Shown here: positions 13,543-20,758 of the stretch, in pieces | Numbering within the stretch: the stretch's first letter is position 1 | Layout: each line of letters opens with the position of its first letter | DNA from: CAZDXJ01 sp964509475 | Lineage (GTDB): Bacteria; Pseudomonadota; Gammaproteobacteria; Methylococcales; Methylomonadaceae | Direction of reading: 5' to 3' | NCBI GenBank assembly: GCA_964509475.1 | Contig: CAZDXJ010000030.1 | Location: 1-29,853 of the forward strand | Length of the DNA: 29,853 nt | Notes under the pieces: generated by a model | Told to the model about the DNA's origin: nothing | The model's database searches: none | Seen by the model: the letters and a program-made list of their open reading frames with translations, nothing else | Made by a program: the position numbers and the translations under genes

Positions 13543-14435
13543 TTATCAATGGTGTGATGATTGACGATACCTTTGCCGAGGCATTTCCAATGAAGGCAAC
13601 GCGGGTCATTATTACCGCCCAAACCGAACAATGGGCAATCAATTCGGCCAAATCCATGACCGGTTTTGCCACTTCGGTGATCGGCTGTGGCTGTGAAGCC
13701 GATATCGAGCGGATTTTGCCACCGTCACAAACGCCGGATGGCCGGCCCGGGGTGTCGGCGATGCTGTTTACGATGGGCGGTAAAGGTCTGATCAAACAAC
13801 TGGAAACCCGTGCCGGACAAAGTGTCTTGACTTCGCCAACTTCGGCTTTGTTTTCCGGTATCAATGGTGGCAAACGGATTCCGCTGGGCAAGAATTTACG
13901 TTATTTTGGCGACGGCCACCAAATTTCCAAACAGATTAACGGGCGCCGTTATTGGCGTATTCCGGTCATGGATGGCGAATTTCTGGTTGAGGAAAGCACC
14001 GGTCAGGTCGATGCGATTGGTGGCGGTAATTTGTTGATCCTGGCCGAATCGGAAGCCGATGCCCTGCAAGCCTGTGAAAAAGCGGTCGAAGCCATGCGCA
14101 AGATTCCTAATGTCATTTTGCCGTTTCCGGGCGGTGTGGTACGGTCGGGTTCAAAGGTCGGCTCGAAATATGCCTCCCTGAGTGCCTCGACCAATGATGC
14201 CTTTTGTCCGACTCTGAAAGGGGTAACAAAAACCGCTTTGTCACCGGATATCCAGTCGGTCATGGAAATTGTGATTGATGGTTTGACTGAGGAAGATATT
14301 AAAAAAGCGATGAAAACCGGAATGCAAACCTTTTGTTCCATCGGTGCCTATAACGGCATCAAGCGAATCAGCGCCGGTAATTATGGCGGCAAACTGGGAC
14401 CTTATCATTTCCATTTACGGGAGATCATGCAATGA
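13539..14435 (+). CDS. fhcD: Formylmethanofuran:tetrahydromethanopterin formyltransferase
   Basis: FhcD (Ftr) moves the formyl group between tetrahydromethanopterin and methanofuran, and in bacteria it is bound within the Fhc complex. The protein is 298 residues, the standard length. The N-terminus MIINGVMIDDTFAEAFPMKATRVIIT is characteristic. It is followed by SMTGFATSVIGCGCEADIE, the RPGVSAMLFTMGG region, RVGQCVLTSPTSALF-like residues (AGQSVLTSPTSALFSGI) and the C-terminal GAYNGIKRISAGNYGGKLGPYHFHL. Both ends overlap neighbouring genes by 4 nt (fhcA before, fhcC after), which gives stoichiometric coupled expression. Confidence 0.95.
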   Translation: MIINGVMIDDTFAEAFPMKATRVIITAQTEQWAINSAKSMTGFATSVIGCGCEADIERILPPSQTPDGRPGVSAMLFTMGGKGLIKQLETRAGQSVLTSPTSALFSGINGGKRIPLGKNLRYFGDGHQISKQINGRRYWRIPVMDGEFLVEESTGQVDAIGGGNLLILAESEADALQACEKAVEAMRKIPNVILPFPGGVVRSGSKVGSKYASLSASTNDAFCPTLKGVTKTALSPDIQSVMEIVIDGLTEEDIKKAMKTGMQTFCSIGAYNGIKRISAGNYGGKLGPYHFHLREIMQ

Positions 14436-15265
14436 GTGCGTTGACCTTTACATTGCGGCAAAGGGTACAGCAGCGGGTCGATATGTCACCTCTGGTTTGT
14501 CAGAAACTGGAAGGCATGGCGCCATCCGAAATCGGGGCGATAACCTTGCAAAGCGGCAAACGGCGGATTCGGGTGGATGCCTTGTTCAATTTGAGCGGTA
14601 GTGATACCCGTCATATTGTTATCCGTAACAGTTACCGCAAACTGGATAATATCGGCAAGGAGCTGGATGGCGGCACAATCACTGTGGAAGGCAGTGCCGG
14701 CGCCTATCTGGGGTTTGGCATGAAATCCGGTAACATTACCGTAAGCAATAATGCCAATATCTACGCCGCCTGTGAAATGCAGGGCGGTTTTATCCAGATT
14801 GAAGGCAATGCCGGTGATTTTTTGGGCGCGGCCCTGGCGGGTAACAAACAAGGCATGAAAGGCGGCATGGTTTTGGTCAAGGGTGATGTTGGCGAGCGTG
14901 CCGGTGATCACATGCGCCGGGGCATGATTCTGGTCGAGGGTAATGCCGGTGCCTATTGCGGCGCCCGCATGATTGCCGGCACCATTGCGGTTATGGGGCA
15001 GGTGGGTGATTATGCCGGCTTTGCGATGCGCCGGGGTACGCTGCTGTTCTGGCATGAACCCCGTCTGATGCCAACCTTCAATGATTGCGGCGTGCATAGC
15101 ATGTCTTTTTTACCTTTGCTGTTTGCATCGTTCAGGAAGCTGGATTCCAAATTCGCGGATGCGGCGATGGCATTTAATACAGCACGCCGTTATGCCGGGG
15201 ATATGGCGATAACCGGTCACGGTGAAATTTTGTTGAAACAGGATGAAGAAACCAGGTTATTCTGA
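14432..15265 (+). CDS. fhcC: Formyltransferase/hydrolase complex subunit C (FwdC-like)
   Basis: This 277-residue subunit has the right-handed beta-helix of FwdC and of the GltB C-terminal domain. Repeated Gly-rich turns are visible from about residue 80 to 210: GAYLGFGMKSGNITV, DFLGAALAG, KGGMVLVKGDVGERAGDHMRRGMILVEG, GAYCGARMIAGTIAVMG and VGDYAGFAMRRGTLLF. In the Fhc complex it scaffolds FhcA and FhcD. The start overlaps fhcD (ATGA). It closes the operon. No terminator is seen directly after it, and a decayed TnpB element begins about 70 bp downstream, possibly having displaced the original operon end. Confidence 0.95.
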   Translation: MSALTFTLRQRVQQRVDMSPLVCQKLEGMAPSEIGAITLQSGKRRIRVDALFNLSGSDTRHIVIRNSYRKLDNIGKELDGGTITVEGSAGAYLGFGMKSGNITVSNNANIYAACEMQGGFIQIEGNAGDFLGAALAGNKQGMKGGMVLVKGDVGERAGDHMRRGMILVEGNAGAYCGARMIAGTIAVMGQVGDYAGFAMRRGTLLFWHEPRLMPTFNDCGVHSMSFLPLLFASFRKLDSKFADAAMAFNTARRYAGDMAITGHGEILLKQDEETRLF

Positions 15266-15336
15266 TAGCCAGATAACAAGAAGTCCATTTTTCACTTTCT
15301 TGATTCCAATGTATTCGGTTCTTTTATAAATAATAA

Positions 15337-15767
15337 GGACAATCTTTAGATGATGGTTTAGAACAAGTCTATGAAAAAATAAGTAGAAAGAAGCAAGGGA
15401 GTAAAGCCTTCAAAAGGGCTTTCGTTGAGCGTGATAATTTAATAAATCAGAGTCTTAACAAAATTGAATTATCAGATGTAAAGGAAAGATTAGAAAGAAG
15501 TTTATGAATAAATTGCAACGCTGGAGTTATCCTAAGGGTCTTAAGAAGCGCCAATACCTGGCAGAAGAATCAGGTGTTCTTTTTACAAAGGTCAATCCTG
15601 CTCATTCTAGCCAGAAATGTTGTAAATGTGGAGTGATTTGTAAGTCTAACCGTAAAGGTAAGAACTACAAGTGTGCTTGTGGTAATGAAATAGATGCAGA
15701 TTTGAATGCGTCTATTAACATATCACACATGGGCGTTTATAGTCCTCATGTCTCATACAATTGTTGA
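15337..15767 (+). pseudogene. tnpB: Decayed TnpB (IS200/IS605 OrfB family) nuclease
   Basis: Only the C-terminal part remains, in two frames. Frame one (about 15337-15507) reads LEQVYEKISRKKQGSKAFKR followed by ERDNLINQSLNKIELSDVKERLERSL and a stop. Frame two (from 15504) reads NKLQRWSYPKGLKKRQYLAE, then FTKVNPAHSSQKCCKCG and DADLNASINISHMGVYSP. The second piece carries the four-Cys zinc ribbon (CCKCG, KCACG) and the last RuvC Asp (DAD). Compared with the usual family order, about 20 residues holding the middle RuvC Glu (the VVEDL-type segment) are missing between the pieces, and the N-terminal half is gone. The RNA-guided nuclease is therefore inactive. The stop lies inside the right-end hairpin of the element. 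Confidence 0.85.
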
Positions 15768-15797
15768 CAAGTGTTATGTTTGTTATCAACAATTGTA
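15756..15797 (+). repeat. Right-end hairpin of the IS200/IS605-type element
   Basis: TACAATTGTTGA (15756-15767) pairs perfectly with TCAACAATTGTA (15786-15797) around an 18-nt loop, and it overlaps the tnpB stop codon. Elements of this family end in subterminal hairpins that TnpA recognises. The guide (omega) RNA scaffold also comes from this end, so the sequence past 15797 would be the guide or flank. Confidence 0.7.
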
Positions 15798-15886
15798 ACT
15801 ATTGATCTCAGAACGCGGCAATACATCAAGGAGCAGTTTCCAAGCGCTTATTGAGAACCAATATTGCTGATTTGCGTTATATGGGT

Positions 15887-15910
15887 GATGCGCCGAAATC
15901 TCAGCGCATC
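15887..15910 (+). terminator. Hairpin with short T run, possible rightward terminator
   Basis: GATGCGC pairs with GCGCATC around a 10-nt loop and is followed by GTTTTG. It may be the original terminator of the fhc operon, now separated from it by the TnpB remnant. The weak T run keeps confidence low. Confidence 0.4.
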
Positions 15911-15928
15911 GTTTTGATTGCAGCAGGA

Positions 15929-16477
15929 TCAGATTTTTCCATCCAGTCCCATCTGGAAATATTTGTGGGTGATTTTATCCTGGTTTTCCAGTAACCAATC
16001 GATATCCGGTGTGTTGGTCATGGCTTTATGGATTGCCTGGGCTGTTGCCTTACGATGAATATCGAACAGGATTTGGTGATCGAGGTTGTCATCTTTGATG
16101 ACACCTGGATTCAGCCAAACAGAGACAATGATACCCAGATCATTGGCTTTTTCTTTTGGGATATCGCCGACGCGAACCGCATCCAGTACGCCATTGGCGA
16201 TAGCAGCCTGTACAGTACCCATCAGGATGTTGGTATAACGGCTGTTGTTGACGGTCACCTTGCTGACCATCAGGGTAACGGGACGGACTTGAATATCTGT
16301 ATTCAGGATAGCAAATACACGCGAGTGACCTTTGACTTGATCACCGGTCAAGGTGGCAAGCGCTGTACCTACGGGACCATCCAGTTCACCGATAACGATT
16401 TCCGGTTCTGCCGCCGTGCCAGGAGGCCCGCCGGCAACCAGAGCTTCACCCGTGCGCATTACAATTCTTTCACTCAT
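15929..16477 (-). CDS. fae: Formaldehyde-activating enzyme family protein (divergent Fae)
   Basis: Fae condenses formaldehyde with tetrahydromethanopterin to methylene-H4MPT, feeding the pathway that Fhc completes. This 182-residue protein is a full-length family member. GEALVAGGPPGTAAEPEIVIGELDGPVGTA is followed by VFAILNTDIQVRPVTLMVSKVTVNNSRYTNI, then GVLDAVRVGDIPKEKANDLGIIVSVWLNP and a DIDWLLENQDKITHKYF tail. Canonical Fae has GEALVGDGNEVAHID with a catalytic His at this first motif. Here that segment is replaced and no His is seen, so this may be a Fae paralogue with another role. GGAG nine bases before the ATG at 16477 sets the start; an ATG five codons upstream lies on the ribosome site. 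It is last in a leftward run after Rieske and Bcp genes. Confidence 0.8.
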   Translation of the reverse strand: MSERIVMRTGEALVAGGPPGTAAEPEIVIGELDGPVGTALATLTGDQVKGHSRVFAILNTDIQVRPVTLMVSKVTVNNSRYTNILMGTVQAAIANGVLDAVRVGDIPKEKANDLGIIVSVWLNPGVIKDDNLDHQILFDIHRKATAQAIHKAMTNTPDIDWLLENQDKITHKYFQMGLDGKI

Positions 16478-16546
16478 TATTGTATTCTCCATAAGATTGA
16501 AAAATCAAACAGTATAACATATACAAAGCCGTTGCGATCCGGGCAA

Positions 16547-16867
16547 TCAATCCCAACGATCATCGCGTACTTGCACCCGGCCATTTTCGATACGGACCGG
16601 AAAACAGGTAATGTCCTCGTAAGCAGGCGGTGACAGTACCGCGCCATTTTTGATACAAAAGCGGGCGCCATGGCGGGGGCAGATAATTTCATCGCCCTCT
16701 AAAATACCGTTGGCGATTTCCGCGCCATCGTGCGTGCAGATATCTTCGATGGCATAGAAGCGGCCATCCAGTTTGAATACGGCAACCTCAGTGCCATCGA
16801 CGTCAACAACAATGTGATCGCCATCGGCTAAGGCATATTCATCAATCACATCAATCCAGTCCGACAT
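16547..16867 (-). CDS. Rieske-type [2Fe-2S] ferredoxin
   Basis: This is a 106-residue soluble Rieske protein that carries electrons in the cytoplasm. The cluster ligands are complete: CTHDG (C44, H46) and CPRHGARFC (C63, H66). The fold is that of small Rieske ferredoxins of dioxygenase systems and assimilatory enzymes (NirD-like size), with no membrane anchor. The C-terminus (FPVRIENGRVQVRDD) matches the usual closing strand. The ribosome site GAGGGAG precedes the ATG. It lies 24 nt after the bcp stop and 69 nt before the Fae homologue on the same strand, so co-transcription is likely. Its electron partner is not encoded nearby. Confidence 0.9.
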   Translation of the reverse strand: MSDWIDVIDEYALADGDHIVVDVDGTEVAVFKLDGRFYAIEDICTHDGAEIANGILEGDEIICPRHGARFCIKNGAVLSPPAYEDITCFPVRIENGRVQVRDDRWD

Positions 16868-16891
16868 GGTTGGGTCTCCCTCAATGATTTT

Positions 16892-17368
16892 TCAGGCCGT
16901 TGCCATTGTTTCCAGTGCTTGCAGAACTTCTTCGGCGTGGTTTTTTACCTTGACTTTACGCCATTCGCGTTGCAGGATGCCGTTTGCGTCAATTAAAAAA
17001 GTGCTGCGCTCTATGCCGCGTACCTGTTTGCCGTACATGTTTTTCATTTTAATCACATCAAACAGGGTACAGAGCTGTTCTTCTTTATCGGAAATTAAAT
17101 CAAATGGAAACGCTTGTTTGGCTTTAAAATTCTCATGGACTTTGACGCTGTCTCTGGAAATGCCAAAGATTTCAGTGTTCATGGCCTGAAACGGGCTGTA
17201 GAGGTCACGAAAAGCACGGCCTTCCTGGGTGCAGCCGGGCGTATTGTCCCTGGGATAAAAATATAAAATAATATTTTTTCCCGAAAAACCGGATAATTTG
17301 AAGGTTTTACCGCCTGTGCAGGGCGCGCTAAAATCAGGAACGGGTTCACCCGGGGTAATTGTGTTCAT
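16892..17368 (-). CDS. bcp: Bcp/PrxQ-type peroxiredoxin, probably 1-Cys
   Basis: This 158-residue thiol peroxidase reduces hydroperoxides. The active-site motif YPRDNTPGCTQEG carries the peroxidatic Cys at residue 46. The motif IERSTFLIDANG and the conserved Arg near GISRDS complete the thioredoxin-like site. In E. coli-type Bcp the resolving Cys lies five residues after the peroxidatic one (TPGCTVQAC). Here that position is Arg, so the enzyme should work as a 1-Cys type or resolve through C17 or C99. It follows the ACT-domain gene by 9 nt on the same strand, an arrangement common in gammaproteobacteria. Confidence 0.9.
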   Translation of the reverse strand: MNTITPGEPVPDFSAPCTGGKTFKLSGFSGKNIILYFYPRDNTPGCTQEGRAFRDLYSPFQAMNTEIFGISRDSVKVHENFKAKQAFPFDLISDKEEQLCTLFDVIKMKNMYGKQVRGIERSTFLIDANGILQREWRKVKVKNHAEEVLQALETMATA

Positions 17369-17377
17369 AGTTGGAAT

Positions 17378-17902
17378 CTAGCTTTTTAGAGGTTCTAAAA
17401 TTGCGTCGATATTAAATTCATCACAAAAATCGAGAAAGGATTCACGCAATGCGAGCAAACTCAGTTCCGGAGGAACCAGGATGGTAAATTTTATTGAAAA
17501 TACCGGCGTTTGTACATAACATGTCCGATAGCGGCTGCCATTGATTTCAGTGATTTGAATTTGATGTCGCAGAAGAAACTCGGTAATACAGCGAACCAGG
17601 TTTTCCCGATCTTCGGAGTAGACTTCAAGCGAGTAAGGCATGCCTGCACCGAAATTATCTTCTGCCTGCTGACGCTGGCTGTGTACCTTGATATCCATTG
17701 CCTTGGCCCGGTTTTGCAAGGCGTTTTCCAGTTTTGCGAGTTGGTTCCAGTTGCCTTCTATGAGTAAATAAGCGGCTTGATAACCATTCAAATGGGTAAA
17801 GCGCAACTCCAGAATGTTACAGGAATATTCGCTCACAATCGGCAGGATATCTGCAATAATAGTAGATTGTGAACGCCCTAACAGAGTAAAAGCAAGTTGC
17901 AT
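17378..17902 (-). CDS. ACT-domain regulator, GcvR-like
   Basis: This is a 174-residue protein with two ACT domains. The first covers about residues 3-75 (AFTLLGRSQSTIIADILPIVSEYSCNILELRFTHLNGYQAAYLLIEGNW). The second covers about 90-170 (YSLEVYSEDRENLVRCITEFLLRHQIQITEINGSRY). This is the layout of GcvR, which binds glycine and modulates GcvA in the glycine cleavage system. Homologues are commonly placed just before bcp, as here. It has no DNA-binding domain, so it should act through protein contact. Co-transcription with bcp, the Rieske gene and possibly fae is suggested by the tight spacing. The assignment to glycine control is by family, not proven. Confidence 0.8.
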   Translation of the reverse strand: MQLAFTLLGRSQSTIIADILPIVSEYSCNILELRFTHLNGYQAAYLLIEGNWNQLAKLENALQNRAKAMDIKVHSQRQQAEDNFGAGMPYSLEVYSEDRENLVRCITEFLLRHQIQITEINGSRYRTCYVQTPVFSIKFTILVPPELSLLALRESFLDFCDEFNIDAILEPLKS

Positions 17903-18054
17903 GGTGATATTCTATAAGTCCAGATGCTGTTTCTACGGGGCAGTGTATCATCAATTTGATTTTTGGCGAGCAATGTTTATGACCTGAAACAATTGTTCAC
18001 AAATATACAAAGCCTTGCCAGCGTCATTTGGCAAGCCTGATATGTAAAGAAATT

Positions 18055-18600
18055 ATGAAAAACACCTTATCATTTGTTGCTTTGCTATGCAGTTTGCAGA
18101 TTGCTTGCACAGGATTATCGGAGAAAAAACAGTCCGGTTATACATTCACGCCTACAGTAAAACCGGAGCCGATGCAACCTTCTGTAGCAAAACGGCAACA
18201 GGCGGTTCAGCCCTTGCCTGGAATTCAACCCGAAAAACCGCTGGAAACAGCAGTACCGGCTTCGCCTGCGGTCGTCGCTTTACTGCATGATGCCGAAGCG
18301 AGTATTGATCGTGGCAACATCGATGTCGCGGTCACAACCCTGGAGCGGGCATTGCGTATTGACCCCAGAAATCCGCAATTGTTTTATCGGCTGGCGGAAT
18401 TGCGATTGCAACAGGAAAAGCCGCGTTTGGCAGAGGATTTGGCCAGAAAATCCATATTGCTGTCAGCCGGTGACCGGGTATTGAAACAGCATTGCTGGTT
18501 ATTGATTGCCCAGGCCCGGCAGATACAGGGCAATGAAGCGGGGGCGCAGTCGGCCCGGGATAAGGCGGCAGCGCTGGCAAACACACGAGGTTCAAGGTGA
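18055..18600 (+). CDS. Tetratricopeptide-repeat lipoprotein
   Basis: This is a 181-residue exported protein. The N-terminus MKNTLSFVALLCSLQIACTG is a signal peptide ending in a lipobox-like IAC, though Q at -3 is unusual. A Pro/Thr/Gln-rich stretch follows. Then about two TPR units span residues 80-175 (EASIDRGNIDVAVTTLERALRIDPRNPQLFYRLAELRLQQEKPRLAEDLARKSI and a third partial repeat). Such proteins scaffold envelope complexes. The frame is open from 18028, but the signal peptide fits the ATG at 18055. It lies 1 nt before prmB, with the ribosome site of prmB inside its last codons. It diverges from the ACT-domain gene. No specific partner can be named. Confidence 0.8.
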   Translation: MKNTLSFVALLCSLQIACTGLSEKKQSGYTFTPTVKPEPMQPSVAKRQQAVQPLPGIQPEKPLETAVPASPAVVALLHDAEASIDRGNIDVAVTTLERALRIDPRNPQLFYRLAELRLQQEKPRLAEDLARKSILLSAGDRVLKQHCWLLIAQARQIQGNEAGAQSARDKAAALANTRGSR

Positions 18601-18601
18601 T

Positions 18602-19543
18602 ATGGTTAATTTATCCGATAATCAGGCGGCGCTGACAACGATTCGGGATTTTATCCGCTGGGCGGCCAGCCGTTTCAATGAAGCCGGACTTTTTTTTGGT
18701 CATGGCACGGCCAATGCGTTGGATGAGGCAGTGGCTCTGGTTCTGCATACCTTGCATTTGCCTTATGATTTGCCGATGCACTATTTTGATGCGGCCTTGA
18801 CAAAAAAAGAGCGTCATCAACTTGCGGCGATTATCGAACGCCGCATCAGTGAGCGGGTGCCAGCGGCTTATTTAACCCGGGAAGCGATATTTGCAGGGCT
18901 TTCCTTTTATGTCGATGAACGGGTTTTGGTGCCCCGATCACCGTTTGCCGAGTTGATTGAAGAACGTTTTGAACCCTGGATCGCTCCGGATCAGCTTGGC
19001 CATGTCCTGGATTTGTGTACGGGCAGTGGCTGTATCGCGATTGCCTGTGCTTATGCGTTTCCCGATGTGCGTATCGATGCGGTGGATTTGTCTACCGATG
19101 CCTTGCAGGTTGCGGAAATCAATGTGAAACGTCATCAACTTGAAAACTGGGTGCGCTTGATTCAGTCGGATTTGTTTGCCGCTTTGCCAAAAAACCGGCA
19201 ATATGATCTGATCGTAAGTAATCCGCCTTATGTCGCCCGGGCGGAATGGGAGCAATTACCCGCGGAATATCATGCCGAGCCGGATATCGGGTTTACCGGT
19301 GGTGAAAACGGTTTGGATCTTGTATTGCAGATATTGGCGAAGGCGCGTTCGTTTTTGGCTAAAAAAGGTATTTTGGTTGTCGAAGTGGGCAGCAGTGCGC
19401 AGACCTTGCAGGATTTGTTGCCTGAGGTGCCGTTTTATTGGCTGGATTTTGAACGTGGCGGTGATGGTGTATTTTTGTTGACCGCCGAACAATTGGTCGA
19501 GTACGAGCCTGTGTTTAGGGCCAACAGCGCTAATATGGCATAA
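18602..19543 (+). CDS. prmB: Ribosomal protein L3 N5-glutamine methyltransferase
   Basis: PrmB methylates a Gln of ribosomal protein L3 with S-adenosylmethionine. The 313-residue protein has the N-terminal helical domain of the HemK/PrmB family. It is followed by VPRSPFAELIEERFEPW, SAM motif I VLDLCTGSGCIAIACA and acidic DAVDLS. The glutamine-binding motif SNPPYV sits at about residue 210, with FTGGENGLDLVLQIL after it. VPRSPFAEL points to PrmB and not PrmC. A longer frame begins at 18506 within the previous gene. The ATG at 18602 follows AAGGTGAT and matches the usual PrmB length. aroC follows closely, a common prmB-aroC order in gammaproteobacteria. Confidence 0.92.
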   Translation: MVNLSDNQAALTTIRDFIRWAASRFNEAGLFFGHGTANALDEAVALVLHTLHLPYDLPMHYFDAALTKKERHQLAAIIERRISERVPAAYLTREAIFAGLSFYVDERVLVPRSPFAELIEERFEPWIAPDQLGHVLDLCTGSGCIAIACAYAFPDVRIDAVDLSTDALQVAEINVKRHQLENWVRLIQSDLFAALPKNRQYDLIVSNPPYVARAEWEQLPAEYHAEPDIGFTGGENGLDLVLQILAKARSFLAKKGILVVEVGSSAQTLQDLLPEVPFYWLDFERGGDGVFLLTAEQLVEYEPVFRANSANMA

Positions 19544-19576
19544 TGTCTGAAACTCACTAACTCATAAACGCTCTAT

Positions 19577-20665
19577 ATGTCTGGAAATTCGATAGGTAAA
19601 TTGTTCACTGTAACCACCTTTGGGGAGAGTCACGGTCTGTCATTAGGCTGTATCGTCGATGGCTGCCCGCCGGGAATGGCTTTGACGGAAGCCGATATTC
19701 AGCACGATTTGGACCGACGCCGACCGGGTACGTCACGGCATACCACGCAACGCCGTGAACCGGATCAGGTGCGGATTTTGTCCGGTGTTTTTGAAGGCAA
19801 AACCACCGGAACCCCGATTGGTTTGCTCATTGAAAATACTGATCAACGTTCCAAGGATTATTCCAAAATTGCCGATCGTTTTCGCCCAGGCCATGCCGAT
19901 TACGTGTATCAGCAAAAATACGGCTTTCGGGATTACCGCGGCGGCGGACGTTCCTCGGCACGTGAAACAGCGATGCGGGTTGCGGCGGGCGCTATCGCCA
20001 AAAAATATTTGCAGCAGCAAGCCGGTATCGGGATTCGCGGTTATCTGGCCCAACTGGGACCGATTAAAATCGGCAAGGTCGATTGGGACATGATTGCAAG
20101 CAATCCGTTTTTTTGTCCCGATCCGGACAAAGTCCCCGAAATGGAAACCTATATGGATGCCTTACGCAAAAAGGGGGATTCCATTGGCGCCCGCATTAAT
20201 GTCGTGGCAACCGGTGTCGGGCCAGGTCTTGGCGAGCCGGTATTTGATCGACTGGATGCCGATTTGGCGCACGCCTTGATGAGTATCAATGCGGTCAAGG
20301 GGGTGGAAATCGGTGGCGGTTTTGCTTGTGTAGAGAGTCTTGGAACCGGGTTTCGCGATGAAATGACCCCGGAAGGCTTCCTCAGTAATCACGCCGGCGG
20401 TATTTTAGGAGGTATCAGCAGCGGTCAGGATATCGTTGCCAGTATCGCCTTAAAGCCAACCTCCAGCCTGCGCTTGCCGGGCAAAACGATTGACTTGAAC
20501 GGCCAGGCGGTAGAGGTTGTTACCGAAGGCCGTCATGATCCCTGTGTCGGTATTCGTGCGACACCGATTGCCGAAGCGATGATGGCTATCGTATTGATGG
20601 ATCACTTTTTGCGTCATCGCGCCCAAAACAGCAATGTGCAAACGCAGGTGCCAATATTGACTTGA
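19577..20665 (+). CDS. aroC: Chorismate synthase
   Basis: AroC converts 5-enolpyruvylshikimate-3-phosphate to chorismate with reduced FMN, the last step of the shikimate pathway. The 362-residue protein has the family signatures TFGESHG near the N-terminus, RRPGTSRHTTQRREPDQV, FRPGHADYVYQQKYGFRDYRGGGRSSARET at about residues 106-135, and GGILGGISSGQDI at about 275. Length and motifs are normal, so an active cytoplasmic enzyme is expected. It follows prmB by 33 nt and is followed by an MFS transporter gene after 93 nt. The spacing allows a prmB-aroC operon. Confidence 0.96.
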   Translation: MSGNSIGKLFTVTTFGESHGLSLGCIVDGCPPGMALTEADIQHDLDRRRPGTSRHTTQRREPDQVRILSGVFEGKTTGTPIGLLIENTDQRSKDYSKIADRFRPGHADYVYQQKYGFRDYRGGGRSSARETAMRVAAGAIAKKYLQQQAGIGIRGYLAQLGPIKIGKVDWDMIASNPFFCPDPDKVPEMETYMDALRKKGDSIGARINVVATGVGPGLGEPVFDRLDADLAHALMSINAVKGVEIGGGFACVESLGTGFRDEMTPEGFLSNHAGGILGGISSGQDIVASIALKPTSSLRLPGKTIDLNGQAVEVVTEGRHDPCVGIRATPIAEAMMAIVLMDHFLRHRAQNSNVQTQVPILT

Positions 20666-20758
20666 GGCAAGGATTCCAGCCGATATGCGTTGCCTGTGTG
20701 TTCCCCATCGGCGGGTTGCCGCCGCTATTAAACGGCTTATTCAAAATCTTGTTTATTG

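Noticed and set aside
14700..15050. Repeated GCCGGT/GGCATG-type sequence as a possible repeat array
   Set aside because: It is the codon-level trace of the Gly-rich beta-helix turns of FhcC and has no spacer-repeat structure. No CRISPR array was seen anywhere in the window.
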